This document shows, in pieces, positions 8,720 through 16,904 of a stretch of 51,526 nucleotides of DNA (its first letter is position 1; each line of letters starts with the position of its first letter). The notes beneath the pieces were generated by a model. It was not told the DNA's origin. It worked only from the letters and a program-made list of their open reading frames with translations, and did no database searches. Origin of the DNA: Halobellus captivus (GTDB lineage Archaea; Halobacteriota; Halobacteria; Halobacteriales; Haloferacaceae). A program made the translations under genes and the position numbers. Location: contig NZ_VJXQ01000005.1 in NCBI RefSeq assembly GCF_007655485.1, forward strand, positions 103,398 to 154,923, in the 5' to 3' direction.

Positions 8720-9490
8720 TTAGTTCCACTCAGGCTCTCGCTCGTTACGAATCGCGGCCATAGCTTCCTCGTAATCAGCGGAGGACATACATTCTTGCTG
8801 GAATTCTAAATATTGCTGGAAGAAATCCTCAAACCCTAAATCGAATGCATCTCCCGTAGCATGTTTCGTCAGCCGAGCCCCTTTAGAGTTTACCCTCATA
8901 TACTGCTGGAGCAGTTCCTCTACTTCTTCATCCATCGTTTCTTCGTCAACTAAATGATCAACGAGACCAATTCGTTCTGCCTCTTCACCATCAATATGGT
9001 TTCCGAGGATGTTCATTTTCTTCGCTCGTCCCATGCCAATGTATCGGGGCAGGCGCCACGTCCCTAGGCCCGGAAGGATGCTCTCTTCAATTGCAGTTAG
9101 TCCTAGCTCTGCTGATTTTGTACAAACGCGGATATCGCTTGCCAAGGCGATTTGTAACCCCCCGCCTATTGCGTATCCCTTAATCAGGCTAATGACAATC
9201 GCATCCATCGTTTCAAAGCGCCGGAGGCCTCGCTCCCACGGCTCGAAAATGCGCTTGTCGATATTACCAGTTGAGAGTTCCTTTAGATCAATGCCGGAAC
9301 AAAACGCCCGCCCAGCACCTTCGATTGTTATAAGTCGTACTTCCCGATCATGATCTAATAGCTCTGAAACTGCGTCCAAGTCACGAGCAATGTCGTGATC
9401 AATGGCGTTTAGACGTTCTGGCCTTTCCAGAGTAATTCGAGCGATTGGTCCTTCTTTCTCGACGGTAATATGTTCAAGGTCAGCTTTCAT
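8720..9490 (-). CDS. Enoyl-CoA hydratase/isomerase (crotonase) family protein
   Basis: The ATG at 9490 gives 256 residues, standard for the family; an upstream GTG at 9559 would add an unconserved tail. The oxyanion-hole segments are clear: GRAFCSGIDLKE (about 60-71) and KGYAIGGGLQIALASDI (104-120), then LPGLGTWRLPRYIGMGRAKK. In classic hydratases two Glu residues act, one in GGGCE and one in PE-x-x-x-G. Here the aligned positions appear to be Gln113 and Ala133, although Glu135/136 lie nearby. It may therefore be an isomerase, lyase, hydrolase or decarboxylase of the fold and not a hydratase. It sits between two CoA ligase genes. The alignment was done by eye. Confidence 0.88.
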   Translation of the reverse strand: MKADLEHITVEKEGPIARITLERPERLNAIDHDIARDLDAVSELLDHDREVRLITIEGAGRAFCSGIDLKELSTGNIDKRIFEPWERGLRRFETMDAIVISLIKGYAIGGGLQIALASDIRVCTKSAELGLTAIEESILPGLGTWRLPRYIGMGRAKKMNILGNHIDGEEAERIGLVDHLVDEETMDEEVEELLQQYMRVNSKGARLTKHATGDAFDLGFEDFFQQYLEFQQECMSSADYEEAMAAIRNEREPEWN

Positions 9491-10083
9491 TAGCAACGTA
9501 ATCCAAAGTGCTATTAGCAATAATAAATCCTTTGGTGATTGAATTGTATTTTGTGGCACGACAGCAGATATTCAAGCGAATAATAATACTCAGGTTTAAA
9601 TTGTAGGTAGCAAAATTCCCCTGTCGAAATCTATCGCTGTACTCAAAAGCTTAGGTCTGCCCACTACCAACCAATATTGACAGAGAGTCTAGAAACCCGA
9701 CCTGCAACCATAACAGCCGAGCCTGAATCTCGCCGCGATCATTCACACAATAATCGGGTGATGAATATCCGACTGTTTCCAGCCAGAAACACCGTACTGA
9801 TCCAATATTCCGTAAAGCCGGGAGAATCCCCGTTAGTGAAGCAATCTTTCTGGTGGACGGCCCGTCTAATTGTAATCATCCTATTATCATCGATACCTAC
9901 ATAAATTCCAACAAGTTGCTCACTGGTGGATCTAGATCGTTGAACCGGGTCACTCTCCCGACAATATTAGATACGCTCAGTCACCCCCATAAGAATATAG
10001 TTGCAGATATTCACCATCTGTTTCAAATAATTAATCGGCGCAACACCAAATATTATAATCTTTCGTGTTAGTAAACGAAATGT
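9491..10083. other. AT-rich intergenic region with promoter of the second CoA ligase
   Basis: No convincing gene is seen in this 590-bp spacer; the short open frames have no family resemblance. ATATTATAAT at about 10050-10059 lies 25-34 nt before the ATG at 10084 and fits an archaeal TATA box for a leaderless or short-leader transcript. The crotonase gene on the other strand must also be transcribed from this spacer. Confidence 0.5.
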
Positions 10084-11688
10084 ATGCCTGGATTCGAGCA
10101 GACCATCATCCCCTTCCTAACGCGTGCGGAGAAATTCTACCCCGAGAAGGAGATCGTCACACGAACTAACGACAGGATCCACCGCTATTCCTATTCAGAA
10201 GCCGTCGAACGAATTTCACAATTGGCAAATGCACTGCAGTACGCCGGTGTTAGCCGACGAGATCGGCTTGGAACATTCAGTTTCAACCATTTCAGGCACT
10301 TCGAGATATATTTTGGTGTGCCAGGAATCGGTGCTCAGTATCATACAATTAATCCATTCCTTCCGGATAAACACATAGAACATATTGTGAAAGATGCCGA
10401 AGATAAATGGATCTTTATTGATCCATCTCTACTTGAGAAACTAGAACGAGCTTTAAGTACGGAAACTGCATCATCTATTGAACGGTTTGTTGTTATGGGA
10501 GATAGTATTCCAGAGACATCTCTTGATCCAGTAATCGATTACGAATCTCTCATTGGGGGCCACCCAACCCACTACGAATGGCCACAACTGGATGAAAATC
10601 TTCCAGCCTCGATGTGTTACACTTCGGGAACGACTGGTATGCCAAAGGGGGTCGAGTATACTCACAAAATGATGTGGTCACATTCGATGGCCTGCTTGAC
10701 ACCTCAAGGGTACGGAGTAGATGACTCAGATACAATTATGTCTGGGGTTCCGATGTTCCACGTCAATTCGAACGACTCACCATTTTTCGGTGCAGCAGCT
10801 GGCGCAAAGCAGGTATTAGTGGGGGAGTCACCAGATCCGAAAGACTACGTCTCATTGATTCAAGAAGAAGACGTCACACTATCGTTTGCAGTGCCTACAA
10901 TCTGTCTAGGTATTATCGAATATATTGAAGAGAATGACCTTGACCTCCCTTCGTTTGAACGAATTCAAATGGGAGCGGATTCAGTTTCTCAAAACCTCAT
11001 CAGACGATTTGAAGATCAGGGGATCGAAGTTCTTCACGGATGGGGTATGACCGAAGCACTACCATTATGTACAGCCTCTCGTCCAAAGCCGAAAATGAAT
11101 GACTGGGATCAACCGAGAAAGCTCAATAAAAAGACCAAGATCGGGGTTCCACTCCCGGGAGTTGAAACTAAGGTCGTCAATAATGACGGAAACGAAGTAC
11201 CGTGGGACGGTGAGTCGTTTGGTGAATTGTACGTTCGTGGCCCTTGGATTACTACGGAGTATTTTAACCGTCCTGCGGAAAATGAAGCTAGTTTCAAAGG
11301 AAAGTGGCTCAAGACGGGTGATATCGTCACTGTCGATGAGGAGGGGTATTTCGATCTGATAGACCGAAACAAATACCTGATCAAGAGCGGTGGAGAATGG
11401 ATTTCGTCAATGCAACTCGAGAAGGCCATCGAAAGCCACGATCACGTGATCACTGCTGGTGTTATTGGGGTTCCGGATGCGAAGTGGGGTGAACGACCTG
11501 TCGCGTATATCGTATGTGATTCCGACCGCAGAGGCAAGCAAATCAGTGATTCTCTCAGGAATCAAATCAGCGCGGAGTTCCCGGATTGGTGGACTCCTGA
11601 CGAATTCATATACGTCAATAACTTACCCGAAACCGCAACCGGAAAAATTGACAAAGAGGAACTCGAAAATCGGTATCAACAGCGGTAG
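10084..11688 (+). CDS. Acyl-CoA ligase (AMP-binding, medium/long-chain type)
   Basis: The 534-residue product is a second adenylate-forming ligase, only distantly like the one at 7173. A3 reads YTSGTTGMPKGVEYTHK. A5 is HGWGMTEALPL. A7/A8 is LKTGDIVTVDEEGYFDLIDR with NKYLIKSGGEWISS, and the terminal lysine motif is ETATGKIDKEEL with catalytic Lys near 521. The GGEWISS form is typical of the AlkK-like medium-chain and dimethylsulfoniopropionate-type ligase branch. A TATA-like box lies 25-34 nt upstream. Two ligases in one module could act on different intermediates. Substrate is unassigned. Confidence 0.93.
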   Translation: MPGFEQTIIPFLTRAEKFYPEKEIVTRTNDRIHRYSYSEAVERISQLANALQYAGVSRRDRLGTFSFNHFRHFEIYFGVPGIGAQYHTINPFLPDKHIEHIVKDAEDKWIFIDPSLLEKLERALSTETASSIERFVVMGDSIPETSLDPVIDYESLIGGHPTHYEWPQLDENLPASMCYTSGTTGMPKGVEYTHKMMWSHSMACLTPQGYGVDDSDTIMSGVPMFHVNSNDSPFFGAAAGAKQVLVGESPDPKDYVSLIQEEDVTLSFAVPTICLGIIEYIEENDLDLPSFERIQMGADSVSQNLIRRFEDQGIEVLHGWGMTEALPLCTASRPKPKMNDWDQPRKLNKKTKIGVPLPGVETKVVNNDGNEVPWDGESFGELYVRGPWITTEYFNRPAENEASFKGKWLKTGDIVTVDEEGYFDLIDRNKYLIKSGGEWISSMQLEKAIESHDHVITAGVIGVPDAKWGERPVAYIVCDSDRRGKQISDSLRNQISAEFPDWWTPDEFIYVNNLPETATGKIDKEELENRYQQR

Positions 11689-12783
11689 TATTCACTGAAA
11701 CTACAACTTCTCAAATTTAATTAGAACTACCACCTAACGACTGGTTTTGATGAAATCAACTGAAAGTGTAAGCGACAGTTGTCTACGCTAACCAATCAAC
11801 TATATGCACTATTAGACTCATTTTTGTGGTACCCAACTGACTCGATCAATCATTCTTCCTCTGCAAGTGCTGGAACGTTATCGCGGTGATCAGATTGTCG
11901 ATTCCCGTTTTAGCACAAGGGAGACTCGAAGGTTACATAGTGTTGAATACTGATTTCACTAGCTGTTATACAGATTATACTGGAAGAAGCCAAGGTTCCA
12001 GTCTGTCCTATGGAAATCGGCCTCATTATTTCCGAACTTAGGCTACTCACTCATAGCCGCTCTCTCAATTTAGTAGTTAGCTGTCATCAACCCTAGAAGT
12101 TGTCCGAATATGTCGCACAGTATTCAAAACTATTTTTGTGTATATTTAACCTGCATTGGATATAACAGATGTACACATATTATTAAGAGGACAATTTGTT
12201 AGACAATAACAGACAATTGATCTCACTACGAAGTACAAATCCGTTGGGCGTGGAATACCTCTGTCCCTCAGTTATTTTAGATTCCGTAACTGCTTACGCA
12301 GAACTCTGGGGGGTATTGATGTGTTCCCATCACTAGTATTCACGCCAGGGCGTCCGAGAATACCGAACGGCCCATTCATTCGTATGAGTGTGCTTCTCGT
12401 GGAGAATAGGACACCCTCCGTATAACAAGAGAAGTATAATGGAACGGGAACTTACTCAGAAGTAGACTTCCAGAAGTGAGTTATCAGACTTAGCATCGCT
12501 CACTCAGCGCGTATGTATTACGTCCTAGAACCATACTACATATCGATTTGTAAAAATTAATACTGTGTAGAGGATCGATATCGAAGTTTTGTTAGTACTG
12601 TTGGAAATGGTGAGAGCAACTTCCTCGTCAAACGAATTGACTAGGGAGTTAAGAAGAGTTCTTGTGAATTTCATCGTTTACTTGGAAACAATATCCTCAA
12701 CAGGTAGATATTCTAATTGTCCAACTTTGTGAGCTACTGAATATTGTTTGAGGCTATACAGTTGTTTCACAATTAAATATTCG
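11689..12783. other. Long AT-rich stretch without recognisable genes
   Basis: About 1.1 kb lies between the CoA ligase and the thioesterase gene. Every frame is broken frequently and no motif, tRNA, hairpin of note or IS end was recognised. Base composition is among the most AT-rich in the window. It could be decayed coding or IS material beyond recognition by eye. Confidence 0.4.
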
Positions 12784-13185
12784 CTATACCTTGTAACCTC
12801 TTCCTCGAAAAGTAGCAATTTCCGTTCCGTCGAATAGTACAATGTTAACCGTCATCTCTGCTGTTTTTCTGCTTTCATTGGTTACCTCTGCCTTGGCAGT
12901 TACTGTATCTCCTTGCTCGGCTGCTGTTAGAAAGGAAATATTCGCTTCCAACGCCACACTAGTCGTATCCTCCAATAACGATTCCAGTGCAGCTCCTGCC
13001 GCAGAATCCGCTAAGGAAAAAATAGCCCCTCCGTGAAGTGTCCCATTCATATTTAAATGATCTTCGGTAACTCTCATTTGTGCAACGGCTACACCGTCTG
13101 ATACAGTTGTAAATGAGATACCAAGGTGTCGGCACAAAGGATCATTCAGATGCGCATCCGAATCTTGTTCACTCGTTTTCCCCAT
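12784..13185 (-). CDS. PaaI-type hotdog-fold acyl-CoA thioesterase
   Basis: The 133-residue product is a single hotdog domain. MNGTLHGGAIFSLADSAAG contains the family's HGG and the Asp that activates water. ANISFLTAAEQGDTVTAKAE and VNIVLFDGTEIATFRGRGY are the expected following strands. PaaI-type enzymes hydrolyse aryl- or acyl-CoA thioesters and are commonly found with aromatic-acid CoA pathways, where they rescue trapped CoA. Its placement near two CoA ligases and a crotonase-fold gene fits that role, but the substrate is inferred. The start is the ATG at 13185; a short leader with ATATATC sequence lies upstream. Confidence 0.9.
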   Translation of the reverse strand: MGKTSEQDSDAHLNDPLCRHLGISFTTVSDGVAVAQMRVTEDHLNMNGTLHGGAIFSLADSAAGAALESLLEDTTSVALEANISFLTAAEQGDTVTAKAEVTNESRKTAEMTVNIVLFDGTEIATFRGRGYKV

Positions 13186-13631
13186 AATCTCAGTTGTATG
13201 ATCCTATGATATATATCTTCTCGTAGCTCAGGAGGTCGTATTTAGTTACTGATGAAGAGTGAGGTAGGAAAATATCTTGCTGATCTGTGGCAGAAATCGC
13301 CCGCCTGAGTGGATGCGTTTCCCGGAATCATCTTGGATGTCCAGATCGCGATGTCGCTGTTCCTAATCATTACGTTCTTCTTCGATATTCAGGGGTTCGC
13401 TCCTTCCTGTCGAGCAGGTCTAAGGCGAAAGCATCGCCGTGATGTTCATCGGCCCCGATCTGGACCGTAGACTCTGCTCCATCCAGGGCTGTCTCCTTCG
13501 CTAGATATAAGTTCTACATCTTTGAAGATCGCTAATTAGTCCCCCGCGCGGAATTAGAAACGCATCTCTGCCGTGGTACCAGATATCTTACAGATAGTAG
13601 GGTTTATTATGGACTATACTTACATATACCT
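13186..13631. other. Intergenic region with promoters; possible short gene remnant
   Basis: The left edge carries the AT-rich promoter of the thioesterase. On the right, TTTATTAT at about 13603-13610 sits 22-29 nt before the ATG of the binding-protein gene. The middle (about 13310-13500) is more GC-rich than its surroundings, and its minus strand reads a short acidic peptide, but no family was recognised and no start is evident. Confidence 0.35.
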
Positions 13632-14639
13632 ATGCCCCGAGGCACCAGACGAGAATTCCTTAAGGCAAGCGCTGGAACTACAACTATTGGATTAACCGGA
13701 CTTGCAGGTTGTATAGGGGGGGATTCGAGTCCTACACTATCATTGGACTATGTTGTTCCATTTGAAAACTGGCCATACTTCTTTGATATCCCAGGGGTAC
13801 GAGAGAATCTTAGTAATGTTGGCGACGACTATGAAATAGAAATTTCCCGAAGTTCAAGCACGCCCGACTCGCTTAATCTAATGGCATCAGGAGATGCCGA
13901 TATCGCCTTAGTTACAACACAGAGTTATGCGAGCTCGATTATTCAAGAAACCATTCCGGGGGGGTATACCGGCATTTTGGTCGATTTTTGGGACGCTCAT
14001 CCGGAACATTTTGGATTTGAAATCTATTCTCGGCCTGATTCCGGTATTACTGAACCGGAAGATCTCGAAGGGGCACAACTCGGTGTCAATGGTTTGGGGA
14101 CGAGTGTCCACGCTATCTTAATATTAATGTTACAAGATGTCGGTATTGATCCAGAGGAGGATGTTGAGTTTGTCGAACAGCCATTCCCGACAATGTACTC
14201 CAGTTTAGAGGATGAAATTATTGATGCTTCAATTTTTGTGGCACAATTTGCAACAGAACCCAGATCAAATGATTATAATTTAGTATTCTCTACACAAGAT
14301 CTTTATGATGAGGCGATCCCATCTGGATACCTTGTAGCTCGAAATGATACACTTGACGAAAATGAAGATGGAATTGCTGCATTTGTAGAGGATTATGTTA
14401 ATTTAGCAGATTATTCATTCAACAATCGGGATGAAGTTATATCTCTTGCAAGTGATTTTTCAGATGTTCCGGAAGGCTACCTTGATGCGTTCCTTTTCAC
14501 AGAAAATGACTGGTATCGAACTGAATTTTCATTCGACTTCGACCGATTACAGTTTGTCATCGATGAATTAAGTGATGCTGGGATCACGAGTGAAAGTTTC
14601 AGCGTTCAAGACTATGCAACAAACGAATATATCCCATAA
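13632..14639 (+). CDS. NMT1/SsuA-like substrate-binding lipoprotein (ABC type), orphan
   Basis: The 335-residue protein begins with a Tat motif (GTRREFLKASAG) and a lipobox LAGC at Cys27, so it is an anchored extracellular binding protein. The body resembles NitT/TauT/NMT1-type binding proteins. Features are the strand LDYVVPFENWPYFFDIPGV, SGDADIALVTTQSYAS as the ligand-pocket 'GxxDxA' region, EDLEGAQLGVNGLGTSVHAI (the family's 'LKGKKVG..G.GS' hinge), and a 'D-A-x-x-x-x-P' analogue in IIDASIFVAQFATEP. No permease or ATPase gene is adjacent: the next DNA is an IS remnant, so partner genes were lost or lie elsewhere. Its codon use is strikingly AT-rich. The ligand is unknown. Confidence 0.8.
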   Translation: MPRGTRREFLKASAGTTTIGLTGLAGCIGGDSSPTLSLDYVVPFENWPYFFDIPGVRENLSNVGDDYEIEISRSSSTPDSLNLMASGDADIALVTTQSYASSIIQETIPGGYTGILVDFWDAHPEHFGFEIYSRPDSGITEPEDLEGAQLGVNGLGTSVHAILILMLQDVGIDPEEDVEFVEQPFPTMYSSLEDEIIDASIFVAQFATEPRSNDYNLVFSTQDLYDEAIPSGYLVARNDTLDENEDGIAAFVEDYVNLADYSFNNRDEVISLASDFSDVPEGYLDAFLFTENDWYRTEFSFDFDRLQFVIDELSDAGITSESFSVQDYATNEYIP

Positions 14640-14705
14640 GTATCACTGTCTAATTGACATAGATCGAGGAACGTAAAGGTAGTAGAGGATTTTTAAGGAT
14701 TCGTA

Positions 14706-14924
14706 GCTTGGTTGAAATCCTCAAAGAGTTATAAGTTAGTCCGGTAGTCAGATTGGATGCAAGCCCTCTCAAAATCACAGTTACCTCAGTTCGTTGAACA
14801 AAGATATCACTAATCCACCGAGCTGTCGCTCGCTACTCTTTGAAGCTCTCGAAACGCCGGTACACACTTCAGAAGCACATCGTCCTAATTTATCGCAAGG
14901 TACGGAAGAAACGACGTACCGAAT
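14706..14924 (+). pseudogene. N-terminal remnant of an IS5-like transposase with left end
   Basis: GCTTGGTTGAAATCCTCAAA at 14706-14725 resembles the left end of the element at 40732. Downstream, MQALSKSQLPQFVEQ corresponds to MDALPKSQIHRFTEK of that element. The nucleotide sequence then tracks it through the region equivalent to YSSKFSKHRYTLPQHVV before homology stops. Several frames are needed. It is joined directly to the IS6 remnant that follows. Confidence 0.6.
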
Positions 14925-15450
14925 ATTGCCCGACGAACAGATCGAGATGCCTCGGATTCGGGGATCGTGTTCAGATACGGATCAAAAGGTAAGGCGGGGC
15001 TTGAGTTTGGTGAACCAGAAGCGACACCGCAGCTGCTGACAAAGCTCAGTATTCAGCTGCATCTCGCTGACCTTTCGCTTTCGAATACTATTTTATCTCT
15101 TGAGATATTCGGGGCCCAGTGTGTTCGTTCGACGGTTCACAAGGCGGATCTATCTCTCAAATCTGGTCGATCTCCGGATGACGTTTCCGTTGACGAAACC
15201 GTGATTCAGATTGATGACGATCAGTACTGACTGGACGCTGCCGTCGATCTAGAAGTGAGCGAATTACTACATACAAAGCTTGAAATGACGAGAGTAAATG
15301 CTCTCACAAAATTTTAATGGACTTCGCGAGAGACACGACGTCGACGATAGTGTATGTCTCGGTGATAACGCTACTCCGTTGAAAGAAGTCTGCCACCGAC
15401 ACGGCCTCGGTTTCAGATACGACCACCACGGAAGCCGCAACAGCGCCAAA
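14925..15450 (+). pseudogene. Decayed IS6-family transposase
   Basis: The plus strand reads an N-terminus with EPEATPQLLTKLSIQLHLA and then DLSLSNTILSLEIFGAQCVR. STVHKADLSLKSGRSP and DDVSVDETVIQIDDDQY follow, then a stop where the family has Trp. After further stops, CHRHGLGFRYDHHGSRN marks the region just before the third catalytic residue, and the match ends there. The final ~40 residues are missing. This is the only IS6 remnant in the window on the plus strand. Confidence 0.75.
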
Positions 15451-16099
15451 TGTATATTTTATTAGATATAACAAAGAACTAGTTCGTTCTCAAACTATAA
15501 TGATTACGTCAATCCAGAAACAGCCGACAACTGACTCAGTTCCTTCGCGTTCGCATATAATCAACTTAGTCGAACACTACCGGATTTGTGATGCTATACG
15601 TCGGCACGGGGGGAATGATCGATCACTAAGCACAGGATGACGCGGTTTTGAGAAACACTATGATCCACACCTGTGGAAAATCTCGCGAGTGATGCAGATA
15701 AGAGGATACTAGTTACGATTACTGATTACGGTTACAAAATATAGAACACGGATCACAGTCGTAGTAGCAGCCGGGCAACGTCACTCTGGGAAGCACCGTC
15801 AGTATTGATTGTCGTGTCCCAATCGAGTGCAGCAGCAACCTCTACAGCAGTATTCGACAGTACACCAGCCTCGTCGAGGCCAACGAGCAGGAGATCCTGA
15901 GCTCGTTCGGCTGTGAAATAACACCACTCCGACCGCAGTAATACGCCGTACAATGGGTAGATACCGGTGGCTGCAGAGTATGAGCATTCACGCGTGAGAA
16001 TTAACCAACAACAAAGGTAGGAACGGAGTAGTTGTTGGTTAAATCTAGAGAATTGAACCATCGAAACCGAAGTACAGTAATTCAGAATAAGGGATAGAG
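15451..16099. other. Region left of the origin; one doubtful small ORF
   Basis: Most of this stretch is AT-rich and without genes. On the minus strand a frame ending at 15753 reads FTAERAQDLLLVGLDEAGVL and then NTAVEVAAALDWDTTINTDG with SDVARLLLRL, which looks like real protein sequence. No good start is present: the frame runs upstream through the inverted repeat at 16001-16042 (possible ATG at 16061). It is probably the C-terminal part of a broken gene of unknown function. Confidence 0.35.
16001..16042. repeat. 12-bp perfect inverted repeat beside the origin
   Basis: TTAACCAACAAC (16001-16012) and GTTGTTGGTTAA (16031-16042) are exact complements separated by 18 bp. The structure lies 58 bp before the first origin box. 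It could be a protein-binding site, a cruciform associated with the origin, or a terminator; there is no T-run after either arm, which speaks against a simple terminator. Confidence 0.65.
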
Positions 16100-16869
16100 A
16101 CACCCCTCTATCGATGTGTTTAGTGGTGAGTAGTCCAACCCCTCTGCTCACGAAGTCTATTGAGTACAAGAAGGACGTCAGGCATCTTGAACGAACAGAC
16201 ACCCCTCTATCGATGTGTTCAAACCAAATTAGGATACGGGAAGAAACCGGGTAAATTAGAAGCGAACAGAGAGTTCAAGAGGAAATTCACAATAGACGGT
16301 AAGAATAGTGATTTTGAGATTGGAGAAGTTAATTACTGTTGGACAAGTACTGCCCCGTTGTTGGGGAGAATGTAAAGTCGAGGTTCTGTTGAAATCCTGG
16401 CTCTGTCTTGCGGTTTTTCTGTGAACATAATTTCACAACGGAACCCTGTGAACAGGGTAGAAGAGTCGCTCCCCCTCAATATCAACGCTGAATGATTTCA
16501 ACAGAGCCAAAGTCGAATAAACACATCGAACACATCGATAGAGGTGTGTGTGTGTGTTTGTGTAAAGATAGAAGAAGAAGTTATACCTCAAATTAAGCGT
16601 TTTACTGGATACAACTACCTATACTCCCAAACATCGTGTTACAAGTTTAGATACGTGTGTACACACCCCCGGTCATCGATTACCTATATTCCGAGACTGA
16701 CCCCACAGGTATCCTCCGAACACATCGATAGAGGGGTGTGTGTCTCGATGCATCGGTCCTGAAACACTTCGTTGTCCGTTTCTGAAAATCAACTCTAATA
16801 TTACTAGATACTGCTGAAAAAACCGATTTGATCACCTGTAACAACAAAACACACTTCGATAGGGGTGGG
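16100..16869. repeat. Upstream array of origin recognition boxes (5 copies)
   Basis: Five copies of a ~20-bp box precede the orc1/cdc6 gene. Two are in plus orientation, consensus ACACCCCTCTATCGATGTGTT (shown here with its first base dropped as CACCCCTCTATCGATGTGTT): 16100-16120 and 16199-16219. Three are inverted: 16529-16548 (AACACATCGATAGAGGTGTG), 16719-16739, and a degenerate one at 16850-16869 (CACACTTCGATAGGGGTGGG). A (GT)n run extends the box at 16529. The opposing orientations flank AT-rich DNA, the arrangement expected of archaeal origin recognition boxes around an unwinding element. Confidence 0.9.
16382..16508. mobile_element. 127-bp MITE with 8-bp target duplication
   Basis: The element begins GGTTCTGTTGAAATCC and ends GATTTCAACAGAGCC, imperfect inverted copies of each other. 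It is flanked on both sides by AAAGTCGA (16374-16381 and 16509-16516), a perfect 8-bp target-site duplication. It has no ORF. Its ends match GGCTCTGTTGAAACCC at the left end of the IS5-like element at 40732, which is the likely parent family. It is inserted between the second and third boxes of the origin's upstream array. Confidence 0.88.
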
Positions 16870-16904
16870 GAAACTTTTTGTACTCTGGTTGTATGGTCGT
16901 CATT

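Noticed and set aside
16541-16560. (GT)n run as a microsatellite or Z-DNA element
   Set aside because: It is short and continuous with an origin box whose own end is GGTGTGTG, so it is treated as part of that box.
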